This document shows positions 46,660-58,689 of a stretch of DNA of 64,000 bases, one piece after another. The stretch covers positions 27,360,515-27,424,514 of the forward strand of contig NC_049983.1 of assembly GCF_000003815.2 (NCBI RefSeq), given 5' to 3'. Below the pieces are notes generated by a model that saw only the letters and a list, made by a program, of their open reading frames with translations, ran no database searches and was not told where the DNA came from. A program made the translations under genes and the position numbers. The DNA is from Branchiostoma floridae. Taxonomy: Eukaryota > Chordata > Leptocardii > Amphioxiformes > Branchiostomatidae. How positions within the stretch are numbered: position 1 is the stretch's first letter; every line of letters starts with the position of its first letter.

Positions 46660-46975
46660 AAAATCCGGTGCAATGGCCTAGTGGGTAGAGTGTTCGCCTT
46701 GCATTCGGAAGGTCGTGAGTTCGATCCCGGCCGAGTCATACTAAAGACTATAAAAGAATGGTACATGCTGCTTTCTCTGCTTAGCACTCAGCATTCGGGA
46801 AAGAGTATGGAAGTTGAACACACACCACTACCAGTGGACTAGCCCCCTGCTGTAGTGATTGCGTTGTGTGTGGCACAGGGCTAACGAAACAGAGATGGGC
46901 ACCGCCCTATGCGCTAGAAATGGGCACTGCCCTTGGCGCGGGAAGGGTTTAACTTTTAACTTAACTCTTTTAAAA
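46660..46975 (+). mobile_element. tRNA-derived SINE (second family)
   Basis: A box TGGCCTAGTGGGTAGAG, B box GAGTTCGATCCCGGCC, body with CCACTACCAGTGGACTAGCC and two ATGGGCAC.GCCCT echoes, tail TTTAACTTTTAACTTAAC. Distinct in body from the SINE at 43795-44321. Confidence 0.82.
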
Positions 46976-47529
46976 TAGTCCAAGTTGGTGAATTATGAAG
47001 GCTCCTACTTGAGTAAAGTTTTTCGCCAAGAAGATTTTGTTATTGGTAGCATTTTATCCTTTTTAAATTTTTTGTTACAAGGCATAGATGAATTGTTTTG
47101 AATTGATCATTTTGTTGCCAAGCCGGAGGTTTGCATAGGCATTTGCTGTCGAAATACTGTATTAGATTTTAATTTCATGCACATTTTTTATTGTTATCTT
47201 TGTCACATGTTCCGAAACTTATCTAATGACACATTAAGTCAAGGATATCTAATATTGATAACGTTAACGTTACACTTGCTTTTGAGCCTAAGCCAATACT
47301 TTACATATGTATAAAAATAGTAATACAATGTACTAGTGGGGTAGCTCCTTTTTCTATATCTTTTCTTAATCCTATTTTTTTTTTACTTTCCTCTCGCCTT
47401 AACTTTTTTGAGTTTCCTGCTACTTTGCTNNNNNNNNNNNNNNNNNNNNNNNNNNNNNNNNNNNNNNNNNNNNNNNNNNNNNNNNNNNNNNNNNNNNNNN
47501 NNNNNNNNNNNNNNNNNNNNNNNNNNNNN

Positions 47530-47640
47530 ATAGTACTGCAGGGTAAGTGCCTGGCCCGTTGCCAGTGTTTTAGTCCATCAGTGCAGCAGCATTGCTCATG
47601 ACAAGGTAGCGGCTTTCTCCAAACCACAAGATGGATGGGA
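47530..47640. repeat. Copy of the gap-edge dispersed repeat
   Basis: AGTACTGCAGGGTAAGTGCC...CCGTTGCCAG...CATCAGTGCAGCAGCATTGC matches 7078-7158. It begins exactly at the edge of a 100-N gap. Confidence 0.6.
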
Positions 47641-48119
47641 GGCTTCAGCCTGCCCAGACTTCCTGTCTGCTTACAGATGCAGACGTCTTAGCGGAGATCT
47701 AAGGAGAAATGCACCCTCATCAGGAACGAACCATCCAAGGTTAGGAGGGGAGGGGGGATTGGCCAGTTGGCTTTTTTCCATTGCCAAAGTTCAGTGTCAG
47801 TTTTTGATTGAGATGCAGTTTGGAGTGTTAGAAACCTTTGAGCATCTTCAAATGGAACTATCCATTGTAGGAACAGCAGAAAACAGTTGTGCTAATGTCT
47901 AAGAAGGCCTCATGTATTCATTATGTATTCATAGATGTGATTCTCTTTGGTGCATAGTACCTGTTTCGTTATCGCCTCTTAAGCTCAGGCTTTCTGTCTG
48001 CAGGGTACTTACATGTACATGTCCTTAAGTAGTAGGGAAAGAATCCACTCCTCTTACAGTCAACTTAAGGACCAGAGGGGCTGGTCTCGGAACTTCATCT
48101 TTTTTTAGTATCAAAATTT

Positions 48120-48725
48120 AAGTAAGAAGAATGAAAAGAGTGGTACATATAGAAATGATACTTGAAAACCTAGTGTATTTCTGGAAAAGCCTCTGACTTT
48201 GAGTGTCTAGAAATTCTCAGGAAATTTCTTCCTTGCTTGTTTAGAAAGTGATGATTGTATTTACTTTAATTGTAAGATGTCTTCAGTGTGTCTTACAGAG
48301 TTGAGTCTGTTTCTGCAGGAGACTTCTTGGTTGGAGGTTTGTTTGATGGATGCTTCTTACTTCTTACATTAAATGAGTTAATCTACTGGATCTCTCGTAT
48401 CCCTCCCACAGAAGATGTGTTACATAAAAGAAGAATGAAAAGAGTGGTACATATAGAAATGATACGTGAAAACCTACTGTATTTCTGGAAAAGACTCTGA
48501 CTTTGAGTGTCTTCCTTGCATGTTTAGAAAGTGATGGTTGTATTTTGAGTTGAGGGTGTAAGATGTCTTCAGTGTGTCTTAGACTCTTACAGAGTTGAGT
48601 CTGTTTCTGCAGGAGACTTCTTGGTGGGAGATTTGTTTGATGGATGCTTCTTACTTCTTACATTAAATGAGTTAATCTACTGGATCTCTCGTATCCCTCC
48701 CACAGAAGATGTGTTACATAAATGA
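48120..48725. repeat. 2.5 tandem copies of a unit of about 305 bp
   Basis: AAGATGTCTTCAGTGTGTCT and TTAATCTACTGGATCTCTCG recur; the (AAGAATGAAAAGAGTGGTAC) part appears at about 48126 and 48430. The open frame at 48288-48500 is inside the unit and shows no homology. Confidence 0.8.
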
Positions 48726-48969
48726 AGCTGTATGCCCTTACAGAAACACATACTCCAGTAAGGGAGTCTCCTGTAGTGTGATGTATAGTCATATTAGTGT
48801 GTGTTTATAACAGTTTATCTGACATTATTGAGGGCAAATATATAAAACACATGGTTTTGTAGCTGCTGACATGTTAGATGGGCAGGGGCAATACAAACAA
48901 CTGTTTGTGTAGTAAAGGGGGGAAATAATTTGTGCCACTTCTAGCATGGATTTATTAGGTAGCCCTACT

Positions 48970-48992
48970 TTGTGTGTGTGTGTGTGTGTGTT

Positions 48993-49023
<31 letters not shown>

Positions 49024-49030
49024 GTGTACG
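48970..49030. repeat. (TG)n microsatellite
   Basis: Interrupted TG dinucleotide run. Smaller AC/TG runs also at 23398-23420 and 60188-60210, and a G(13) homopolymer near 51971-51984. Confidence 0.9.
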
Positions 49031-49479
49031 TATGTGTGTTTCTGCAAAAACAACAACTCAAAAGAGCTGGGTGAATTGTGTTGGTATTCCGTACGTGTTT
49101 GAGACCTTCGAAGTAATTACATTTTGGGCCCACTAGTGGCTCCTTATAGAACTGCAGCTGAACTTCTAGTCTTGATATCTTGTACATGACCCGGCTGAGG
49201 ATAGTTTGAGCCCATGGAACTGTACTGTAATGAGTTTGGCAGCCGTTTCGCACTCAGCCATTCTAATGTGTAAGATTAGCTCTGAACATGTGAACTCTTC
49301 AATAGACTCTATTAATTATTAACATCATCTGTCAAAGTCATGTCACTATGTGTCTGCGTTTCCACTTAACTCTGGTCAATCTATATTTGGAAAAACCCTC
49401 TCTACATTTCAAACATATCATGTTAGCAACCCCATTTTCAGGTTACATCCTTTGTTATATACTGTAATGTCTATCATAA

Positions 49480-49790
49480 GTTACACAGTCGTGAAGATTT
49501 TTTTTGACTGTCAAAATTCAGCTTTCTCCTGCCTTTTTTTCCAGTTACATGTCGTAATTTAGTATTCTTTGTAGTGAATGTGGATATCAATCTCTATCAT
49601 ATAGAAGTTATACAGCCATGAAGATTTTTTCTGACTGTAGAAATTCCTAAATTTCCTGCCTATTTTCTATATTTCTAATTTAGTATTCTTTGTTGCAAAC
49701 GTTAGTATCGATCTCTATATTATAGAAGTTAGACATTCAGGAAGAATTTTTCTGACTGTAAAGATTGTTTAGATGTCTCCTGCCATTACC
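49480..49790. repeat. Three diverged copies of a unit of about 120 bp
   Basis: Each copy carries GAAGATTTTTT(C/T)TGACTGT and TAGTATTCTTTGT. Noncoding. Confidence 0.6.
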
Positions 49791-50689
49791 ACATGTAAAG
49801 TGCCAGGTGTTTTGTGTTGAGACTAGATGTTATATTGATGTGGACACATGACACATGACATATAAACCATAGGAACAGGTGGTCGGGCCTAAACAGTTAA
49901 TCATACAGTCAGCTGGAACCACTAAACAATACAGACATGTTTCATACTGCAGGTGATAATCAGAGATTTACTTATTACTGAGATCAGATATCAGGTAAAT
50001 ATGTGAATTTTTTCTGTAATATAGCAATTAGAAACACAACTCATTATTATTGTTCTTCCAAGGTAATGATGATGTGTGTTTAGAATATCAAATTTTGTAC
50101 TAATTCATTCATAATTCTCAGATGAGAATACTGTACATTGGTATTGTGTAAAGGGTGGTCACATTCAAACCTGTAGCTTTGTTTGGGTCTGGTTATTGAC
50201 AGAACATTTATAACATTGACAACTGAACACATGGTAGATATATGAATTGTTCTTGCATTACAGAGATTAAAGTCATAACATGTTATTAATATTCATTCAT
50301 ATTCATTGGACAAAGCTTTGTACATGCAATCTTTATTGACTCAACAAAAGTACAGCAAGGTTACTTCCAACTTTACATAAAAACAATTGGGTACGGGTGA
50401 GCTAACCTATGTACAAGTATGTGAGCAAATATGAATCAATCACCATGTGTAGTTAGTTATGTCATTTTCAGTCATGGTTCTAAGGTCCTTGATATATACA
50501 CAAAGTGAATAGTTGCTACACGTTGTTACAGCTACATTGCCAGGATGAGTTCTCATAATCATATGTCAGGTGTAGGTGGATTAGATATAAAGAGCTTGTT
50601 AATATCACACCAGTAGGGAAGGCAGGCATATGGTATTATTACTATTAACCAGGACCAGGGCACACACAATTTAAGGTTGAAGCAGATAA

Positions 50690-51215
50690 AATATCATGTT
50701 AAGATCGTTGGTGTTAGTAAGATGATCTGCCATGTAGTTTAAGACAGATAAGATATGATGTTAAGATTTATTACTCAGTGGGCACATTTAAACCTCAGTA
50801 GCCTTTTCTGTCATACAGTAGTAAGACGATGTCCCATGTAATATTGAGGTTGGAGACAGATATAAGATGATATTAAGATTCTTGGTGTTAGTAAGATGAT
50901 ATGCCATGTAATATTAAGGTTGAAGACAGATATAAGATAATATTAAGATCGTTTGTGGTAAGATGATGTCCCATGTAATATTAAGGTTGAAGACAGATAT
51001 AAGATGATATTAAGATTCTTGGTGTTAGTAAAACGATATGCCATGTAATATTAAGGTTTTACACAGATATAAGATAATATTAAGACCATAGGTGTTAGTA
51101 AGATGATATGCCATGTAATATTAAGGTTTTACACAGATATAAGATAATATTAAGACCATAGGTGTTAGTAAGATGATATGCCATGTAATATCAAGGTTGA
51201 AGACAGATATAATCA
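50690..51215. repeat. 70-bp tandem repeat array
   Basis: Seven to eight copies of a 70-bp unit with GATATAAGATAATATTAAGA and GTTAGTAAGATGATATGCCA. The most recent copies (51060-51200) are almost identical; the older left copies have diverged. Confidence 0.85.
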
Positions 51216-51388
51216 ATGCCTGGGTGTATTTTGAAGTGGATTTCCAAGGCCCCATAGGGAGTTGAGTTTCTGGCCCGTTGCCAGACCTGTATATCAGATC
51301 CAATATGGCAGCTTCCCGGCCTTCTCATGTACCCACAGTTATCCTCTCGTTGTCTGCCCTCTGACATCGTCCGAGCACCAGTTATCGC

Positions 51389-51422
51389 ATGGCGGCCGCA
51401 AGACGCAGGCAGGGAACTCTGG
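51389..51422 (+). CDS. Candidate first coding exon
   Basis: ATGGCGGCCGCAAGACGCAG... encodes MAAARRRQGTL before donor CTGG|gtaaac. It sits in a short GC-richer patch (51290-51480), and ATGGCGGC resembles a YY1 site often found at start codons. The basic, alanine-rich start could be a mitochondrial signal. No following exon is proven. Confidence 0.35.
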
Positions 51423-51769
51423 GTAAACCGTCAATTCTTCGTTACGAACCGAAGTGATGTTTTTTTCGGAGTGAATTTGTTGTAATTTAGATGAGTGAAT
51501 GAGGAGGCATCAAGTTAATATAGCACTGACAGTGACATGCTGTTTTTTAGTGTACAGCTTTACATTTGACAGGATTGTCTTGATATCAATCTTCAAACAG
51601 ATAATAACATTATGATTGTGGTATCTAAAATGGTTCATCTGAGTGTATCCATCCCCAAGGCCAGTTTTGCTGTTATTGTGATGTTAATTGATGAAGACTT
51701 AAACCATTGTGAGAAACAGCTTTATCAGCCTGGAGGAGGCGAAGTCTTTTCCTAGATGTTTTCAAGCTA

Positions 51770-52320
51770 CAGTAGGAAGTCTTAAAGATTAAGAACTGGA
51801 GAAGTGATTGCCAAGACACCTTAAGGGTCCAGTAGGAGTTGTCAGAGGTTAAGATCAGTGAAAGTGATCACCAAGATGTCTTACAGGTGTAATGTAGGTA
51901 GGAGCTAAGGAGGTCATCACTATGAAAGATGTCTTACAGGTGCAGTAGGAAATCAGAAAGGTTAGGAACTGGGGGGGGGGGGGGGCATATCAGGATATGA
52001 TGCCATGTCTTACAGGGGCAGTAGGAAATCGTAAATGTTAGGAAAGGAAAAAGTGATCCCCAAAATGACTTACAGGGGTGATTCGAAATCTTAAAGGTTA
52101 GGAAATGGGGATATCAGGATGTGATGCCTTACAAAATGTCTTACAAGTGTAGTAGGAAATCTTGAAGGATAGGAAAGGAGGAAGTGATAGCCAAAATGTC
52201 TTACAGGGGTGGTAGGAAATCTTGAAAATTAGGAAGGTGGAAGTGATCCCCAAAATGTCTTACAGGTGTGGTAGGAAGTCTTGAAAATTAGGAAAGGTGG
52301 AAGTGATCATGTCTAAGGTA
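51770..52320. repeat. Tandem repeats of about 60 bp
   Basis: Eight or so diverged copies of TGTCTTACAGG(T/G)G(T)AGTAGGAAATC followed by TTAGGAAAGG and AAGTGATCCCCAAAA. Confidence 0.8.
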
Positions 52321-52379
52321 CAGATGTTAGGAGTAGAAGTGACACTTGAGGAGCAGTAGTTAACCCCTCTGACCTTCAC

Positions 52380-52570
52380 CCAGCAGGCTGGCTTAGAGAA
52401 ACACACACAACTGTAGCCTGTACAGGCCTTCACAGCAGGCTGGCTTAGAGAAACACACACAACTGTAGCCTGAACAGGCCTTCACAGCAGGCTGGCTTAG
52501 AGAAACACACACAACTGTAGCCTGAACAGGCCTTCACAGCAGGATAGCTTAGAGAAACACACAACTGCAG
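52380..52570. repeat. Tandem repeat of about 53 bp
   Basis: 3.5 near-identical copies of CAGCAGGCTGGCTTAGAGAA with ACACACACAACTGTAGCCTG. Confidence 0.88.
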
Positions 52571-52866
52571 CCCCTGTTTCCTCTCCTAGGCCTTCAGTAG
52601 ATGGTTAGGTGGTCAGCCATGTGTCTTACTGTTAACTTTTCTGCTGGAGGTTATTTCTGTGGTTCCTGTACATTTTGTAACAAGAGTAAAGCAAGAGAAC
52701 ATATGTTGTATCCATTGTAATGTATCACGCAATTCAGCCTCAGTATAGGCTGTGATGTTTTATAAAATAAATCATTCTGATTGTCATATGGTGAAAATTG
52801 AAGGCTTGTAAGGCAACTGAAACTTTGTGTACCAATTAAGGCTCAGACTCCCCCTCAGGGCCCTAG

Positions 52867-53058
52867 TACTGTAAATGCAGACACTTTCGCAGTGGTGTAA
52901 TGTTCGCGGGTTTTCTTCGCAGAACTTAAAACTACTGCGAACATTTTTCATGGCAGTAAGAGTGCATGGGGCGACCGGGAACTTAAAACCACCGTGAAAA
53001 GTCCTTTTTTCTGCTACCGCGAAATTAAATCTCTGCGAAATTAAATGCATTTACAGTA
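52867..53058. mobile_element. MITE with TACTGTAAATGCA ends, copy 2
   Basis: TACTGTAAATGCAG at 52867 and TGCATTTACAGTA ending at 53058 form a 13-bp terminal inverted repeat. Interior GCGAACATT and AACTTAAAACCACCG motifs match 45020-45209. No coding capacity. Confidence 0.88.
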
Positions 53059-53544
53059 TCTGTTGTCATGTCAATTTTCCAGTCCAAATCAGAGAGTCAA
53101 GGGATGAAATTGTGTGACCTTACACGACCCACTGTCCCTCCCCATAATTGGTCATGAAATGTGGCGACCTTCCCCCCTTCTTAATGACTTCCCCTGGAGG
53201 GGTCTAGGGTCGTCTCAGGTCAGGTCCGGTCCCTTAGTAACACAGATATGTTGGGCAGAGTAACTCCAGGACATTTGAGTCGATCCCTGATGGTAATATT
53301 AATGTAAGTAAAGGGACATGTTGGTTGCAGTAGCTCCATGAAATTTGAGTTGAGCCCTGACTGTACTATATGTATGAAAGGAGAAGGTTGGTTAGAGTAA
53401 CTCTCAGTAATTTGAGTCCAACCCTGACTCTACTAAGGGAAATATTTGTTAAGGTAACTCCCATGTAGTTGAGTTGAGCCCTGACTCAGTGACTGTATTA
53501 TATTGGTCTAAGTAGAAATAGATAAATGAAATAGAATTGGCCTA

Positions 53545-54372
53545 CATGAAATGTTTGTAAGAGTACCTCCCAGTGATTTGAGTTGACCCCTACAGCACTA
53601 TTAGTAGAAATGTTGGTAAGAGTAATTCCCAGTGATTTGAGTTGACCCCTACAGCACTATTAGTAGAAATGTTGGTAAGAGTACCTCCCAGTGATTTGAG
53701 CTGACCCCTACAGCACTATTAGTAGAAATGTTTGTAAGAGTAATTCCCAGTGATTTGAGTTGACCCCTACAGCACTATTAGTAGAAATGTTGGTAAGAGT
53801 AATTCCCAGTGATTTGAGTTGACCCCTACAGCACTATTAGTAGAAATGTTGGTAAGAGTAATTCCCAGTGATATGAGTTGACCCCTAGAGCACTTTTAGT
53901 AGAAATGTTTGTAAGAGTACCTCCCAGTGATTTGAGATGACCCCTACAGCACTATTAGTAGAAATGTTTGTAAGAGTACCTCCCAGTGATTTGAGATGAC
54001 CCCTACAGCACTATTAGTAGAAATGTTGGTAAGAGTACCTCCCAGTGATTTGAGTTGACCCCTACAGCACTATTAGTAGAAATGTTTGTAAGAGTAATTC
54101 CCAGTGATTTGAGTTGACCCCTACAGCACAATTAGTAGAAATGTTTGTAAGAGTAACTCCCAGTGATTTGAGTTGACCCCTACAGCACTATTAGTAGAAA
54201 TGTTTGTAAGAGTAATTCCCAGTGATTTGAGTTGACCCCTACAGCACAATTAGTAGAAATGTTTGTAAGAGTAATTCCCAGTGATTTGAGTTGACCCCTA
54301 CAGCACAATTAGTAGAAATGTTTGTAAGAGTAACTCCCAGTGATTTGAGTTGACCCCTGCAGCACTATTAGT
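53545..54372. repeat. 59-bp minisatellite, about 14 copies
   Basis: Unit AGTAGAAATGTTTGTAAGAG, TAATTCCCAGTGATTTGAGT, TGACCCCTACAGCACTATT. Copies are over 90 percent alike. 53270-53540 holds older, diverged copies. Variants (GGTAAG/TGTAAG; ACCTCC/AATTCC) recur in runs, as in recent block expansion. Confidence 0.95.
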
Positions 54373-54590
54373 CTAAGTGAAAGCCGACACCCCGGGCGGG
54401 TTTGTTTACGATGTGGAGGCAGCAGGGGTCAGAGTTCAGCCAGATTGGGAGGCGGCCATATTTTGCAAGTGTCAGTCCTGGGATGATCGGCGTGATCGCT
54501 GCCGTAGCGCCGTCCTGACCTTGTTTGGTGCGTGTCGAACGGAAGGCTGGCGTCTCCACGGTGACGGGTGACAGTTCAGGATTGCCGTGA
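54373..54590. other. GC-richer patch with a YY1-like motif
   Basis: Abruptly follows the 59-bp array. Contains GGCGGCCATATTTTGC (54451-54466) and CG-rich sequence to 54560. A 64-codon plus frame is open, with no recognisable product. Possible promoter; weak. Confidence 0.25.
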
Positions 54591-55740
54591 GGTTAGAGAA
54601 GCCTTTTTTCTCTCCCCCACCCAGAAGTGAACCCAGACTGTGTTATTGTGTTATTGTAGGGACACCTGCTGTATAACAGAGACTACTGAGCCTGGAGAGA
54701 AAAACTCTGGCTGGCTTTTCTTTGTGTTTACCCAGAAATTAATCCCTCTGGAACTCAGCCAGAAATGCAATCATGTGTACACTACCGTAGAGCTGCAAAT
54801 TTGTGCTGTGGCTGCTTCTGGGTTAGTCTGGGGGTGATTATACGGTAATGTTGTGATGATAGACAGGACAGGATGGTGTCAGATGTTCTGGGTTTTTCAG
54901 GAACAAAATTTGTATGTTCTGGAGCTGTTTTGGTTCTTGTTTTAATTGAAATGAATGTCCATTGCTGTTTGCAGGTCAGTAATTTGGCTGTTACTAGCAT
55001 ATCAAATGTCATAACATGTTTAAATGTTATGGTATTAGACATTGCAAGGTGTGTAGAAACTCACTGTCTACAGCCATTGTAGTTTGTTTAGGTTCATAGT
55101 TCTACATTGTTTAGATATCCTCTTGAGATGGTTATGTATACAGTTGTTGTCCTGATGTGAACTTAAATACCAGGATTTATTTTATCAACACAAAATCCCC
55201 CTTCCCACACAATGGTAGTGACCTAGTGTCAAAGGTCAGTAGCATGCTGTTCTGTATGTAAACTCCATTTTGACCTTGAGTTGTCAGTGTTGATGTGTGG
55301 GGTGAAACATGTCTGCCTGCGACCTCAGATAGACCAAACTCTGCAGACTACAACATCGGTTTCCTGTCGCGTCAATCACAGTCACAAGTTGTCAGGAGAT
55401 TTGTAACTGCAAAAAATATGGTGTGAAGGCCAAAAATTCTGTATAGTTTTGGATGAGTATATTGTTAGTACAGATTTCAAACACAACCAGAATGCAATAT
55501 TGTTTTCCTGTCCTATCATTAACAACCTGTCAGATGGTTTGTAATCAAGCAAAATGCAAAAGACGAAATAAAATAAGAAAAGATCAGAAAATGTGAAAAT
55601 AATGAAGTCACAAATTCTATCAAATTACATAGTACTTGTTCTGAAGATTATACCTCATGTTTGCATGGAGTGCAAAACGGCCCTTGTGAATACGCAATGA
55701 TTATGCCATATATCTACATTTGACACTAGCGCCCCCACAT
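54591..55740. other. No gene seen
   Basis: No exon-like segment with acceptable splice sites recognised on either strand. Short open frames are unremarkable. Confidence 0.45.
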
Positions 55741-56558
55741 AACTCTAACAATAACACTGGGAATTTAGATTTTGTATCGCCTGAGTTTGACCTTCACGAG
55801 CAGAGGTCAAGCGGGGAAAATGGGCTCCATCCATCAGCTGATCCCTGCAGGAATCGATGCGACCTCCATCGATTTCTCCTCTTCCTGGAGCAGGGATGGA
55901 AACTGGGCCAAGTTGGGGATTATAAGTACTCGGGTCTTAGATATACTCTTCCTACTAAAATCATTGAATCATTCTATCATAGAAAATATGGGACATTTCA
56001 TTTTCAAGTGTTTTCAAAGAAGAAGTCAAATCCTGCAATAGTAATGTAAGTTTGGAACCCAATTCTATATTATTTCTGTACATTCAATCACTTATACTTT
56101 TTATGTTAGAATGTAGATTATTTACCTGTTTTCAATCACTTCATGTATTTGTCTTTGTCCACTTGCAATTAGCCCCATGGGCATGAATTTGCAATAAACT
56201 TTCATTATGATACACTTCTGTGCATACAAACTTGGAGCTAATTTTGACTGTTGTGACTAGCACTGAGTTGTGCCTGTATATACTATTGGTTGGCCAGTGT
56301 TTTCGTTAGACTAAACTTAAAACATTTAGTTTTGAATAAAACCGTATAAAACATTTTATGGTTTTGGTCTGTTTTACTTGTTAGTAATGTTACCAAGAAC
56401 AGCTGGATTGCATTGCTGTGGCCATGATTCCATGCTACTCCATAGTGACATGTGTTTTGTCTAAAGTGGTTCTTTATTTACCTCTCCCCTCCACTTGACT
56501 CTGTGTGTGCTGAAAGAACAAGCTCCTCTCTGCTACTCAGGTATTCTCTGTCTCTCAG

Positions 56559-56609
56559 GCAGCACAAAAGGGACGCGTCAGCTTTGACTGGAGCGATGCT
56601 TTCATTACG
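56559..56609 (+). CDS. Orphan exon candidate, FDW motif
   Basis: Acceptor tctctgtctctcag and donor ATTACG|gtaata enclose 51 nt, phase 0: AAQKGRVSFDWSDAFIT. F-D-W-x-D shortly after the N-terminus occurs in glutaryl-CoA-dehydrogenase-like proteins, but seventeen residues cannot prove it. The splice sites are strong. Confidence 0.4.
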
Positions 56610-56879
56610 GTAATATTGCCCTGTTGACCTGCTGAAGTTATGAAGACTGTTGAAAATGGCTGCTAGAATTTTGAGTGATTGAGTTGAATTTTGAGGTGCC
56701 TGTGGTTTTGATGGGCCTGCAGTACCTGTAATATGTGACAGGTGGCACTGTTGGATGGGTTGGCAGTGTTATTATCTGGAGATGGTATTTACAGGTTTGC
56801 GATAGCACAACCTGTTTTGTTTTCGTTAGCGGAGTAGGGCGCCGCCATGTTGTATTATAGGGCGCCGCCATGTTGGATG

Positions 56880-57000
56880 ATGTCAAGGGAGTGAGGCATG
56901 CTGGGAGTGAGGCATGCTGGGAGTGAGGCATGCCGGGAAAGTTTTTGCCATGTTGGGAAAGGTGTCGCCATGTTTGGTGTGGGGCATGCTGGGCGTGAGG
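56880..57000. repeat. Short GGGAGTGAGGCATGCT repeats
   Basis: About five irregular copies of a 17-bp GGGAGTGAGGCATGCTG-type motif leading into the satellite array. Confidence 0.7.
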
Positions 57001-58680
57001 CATCTTGAGGAAGCTGTGGTTATGTTTTGAGCTTGTTGTTGCGGTCTTGTCGGAAGATATTGGGACCACAGTTTCACAGTTTGTTTGTAACAAGGACAAC
57101 AAAACAACAACAATGAGATGGTAGTTTCTAATGCGATTTTGATGTGTTAACGGTGCTGTGGAATATTGTGAACTTGTTGTCACGGACTTGTCGGAAAGAC
57201 ATGTAGGGACGACAGCCGCACAACAGATGATTAGTCTGTTTTAAACAAGGACAACGAAACAACAACAACAACAATGGCCATGGGATGGTGGTTTTATATG
57301 CGATTTTAATGTGTTAACGATGCTGTGGAATATTGTGAACTTGTTGTCACGGACTTGTCGGAAAGACATGTAGGGACGACAGCCGCACAACAGATGATTA
57401 GTCTGTATTAAACAAGGACAACAAATCAACAATAACAATGGCCATGGGATGGTGGTTTTATATGCGATTTTGATGTGTTAACGATACTGTGGAATATGTG
57501 AACTTGTTGTGACGGACTTGTCGGAAAGACATGTAGGGACGACAGCCGCACAACAGATGATTAGTCTTTTAATTAGGACAACAAAACAACAATGGGCTGG
57601 TGGTTTTGTATGCGATTTTGATGTGTTAACGATGCTGTGGCGCACAACAATGGATGACTAGTTTTAAACAAGGTCAACAAAACAACAACAATGTGATGGT
57701 GGTTTTTATGCGATTTTGATGTGTTAACGATGATGTGAACTTGTTGTCACGGACTTGTCGGAAAGACATGTAGGGACGACAGCCGCACAACAGATGATTA
57801 GTCTGTTTTAAACAAGGACAACAAAACAACAATAATGTGATCGTGGATTTATGCGATTTTGATGTGTTAACGATGCTGTGGAATATTGTGAACTTGTTGT
57901 GACGGACTTGTCGGAAAAACATGTAGGGACGACAGCCGCACAACAGATGATTAGTCTTTAATTAGGACAACAAAACAACAATGGGCTGGTGGTTTTGTAT
58001 GCGATTTTGATGTGTTAACGATGCTGTGGCGCACAACAATGGATGACTAGTTTTGTATGCGATTTTGATGTGTTAACGATGCTGTGGAATGTTGTGAACT
58101 TGTTGTCACGGACTTGTCGGAAAGACATGTAGGGACGACAGCCGCACAACAGATGATTAGTCTGTATTAAACATGGACAACAAATCAACAACAACAATGG
58201 CCATGGGATGGTGGTTTTATATGCGATTTTGATGTGTTAACGATACTGTGGAATATGTGAACTTGCTGTGACGGACTTGTCGGAAAGACATGTAGGGACG
58301 ACAGCCGCACAACAGATGATTAGTCGGTTTTCAAGAAGGACAACAAAAGAACAACAACAATGGCCATGGGATGGTGGTTTTATATGCGATTTTGATGTGT
58401 TAACGATGCTGTGGAATATGTGAACTTGCTGTGACGGACTTGTCGGAAAGACATGTAGGGACGACAGCCGCACAACAGATGATTAGTCTGTTTTAAACAA
58501 GGTCAACAAAACAACAACAATGTGGTGGTGGTTTTTGTATTCGATTTTGATGTGTTAACGATGATGTGGAATGTTGTGAACTTGTTGTCATGGACTTGTC
58601 GGAAAGACATGTAGGGGCGAGAGCCACACAACAATGATGGTCAGTCAGTGTTATGGTGGGATAGTGGTTTTGTATGAGAT
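57000..58680. repeat. Satellite-like array of about 164-bp units with higher-order structure
   Basis: About 11 copies marked by GATGTGTTAACGATGCTGTG (near 57141, 57309, 57472, 57620, 57718, 57859, 58008, 58066, 58231, 58395, 58548) and by GGACTTGTCGGAAAGACATG with GACGACAGCCGCACAACA. Full units are 164-167 bp; others carry internal deletions. A deleted variant (CTGTGGCGCACAACAATGGA) recurs about 387 bp apart. Confidence 0.92.
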
Positions 58681-58689
58681 TAAAATGTT

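Noticed and set aside
46665-46740. tRNA gene at the head of a repeat
   Set aside because: Continuous with a SINE body and tail; no proper acceptor stem.
48288-48500. 70-codon plus frame
   Set aside because: Lies in a 305-bp tandem duplication and is disrupted in the other copies.
55720-56049. Overlapping plus frames of 109 and 89 codons
   Set aside because: Some protein-like parts (SFTSRG, SSWSRDGNWAKLG), but two frames are open together and no donor fits; left uncalled.
56638-57438. Minus-strand frames of 65-181 codons
   Set aside because: Overlap the GGCATGCTGG repeats and the satellite array; composition follows the repeats.
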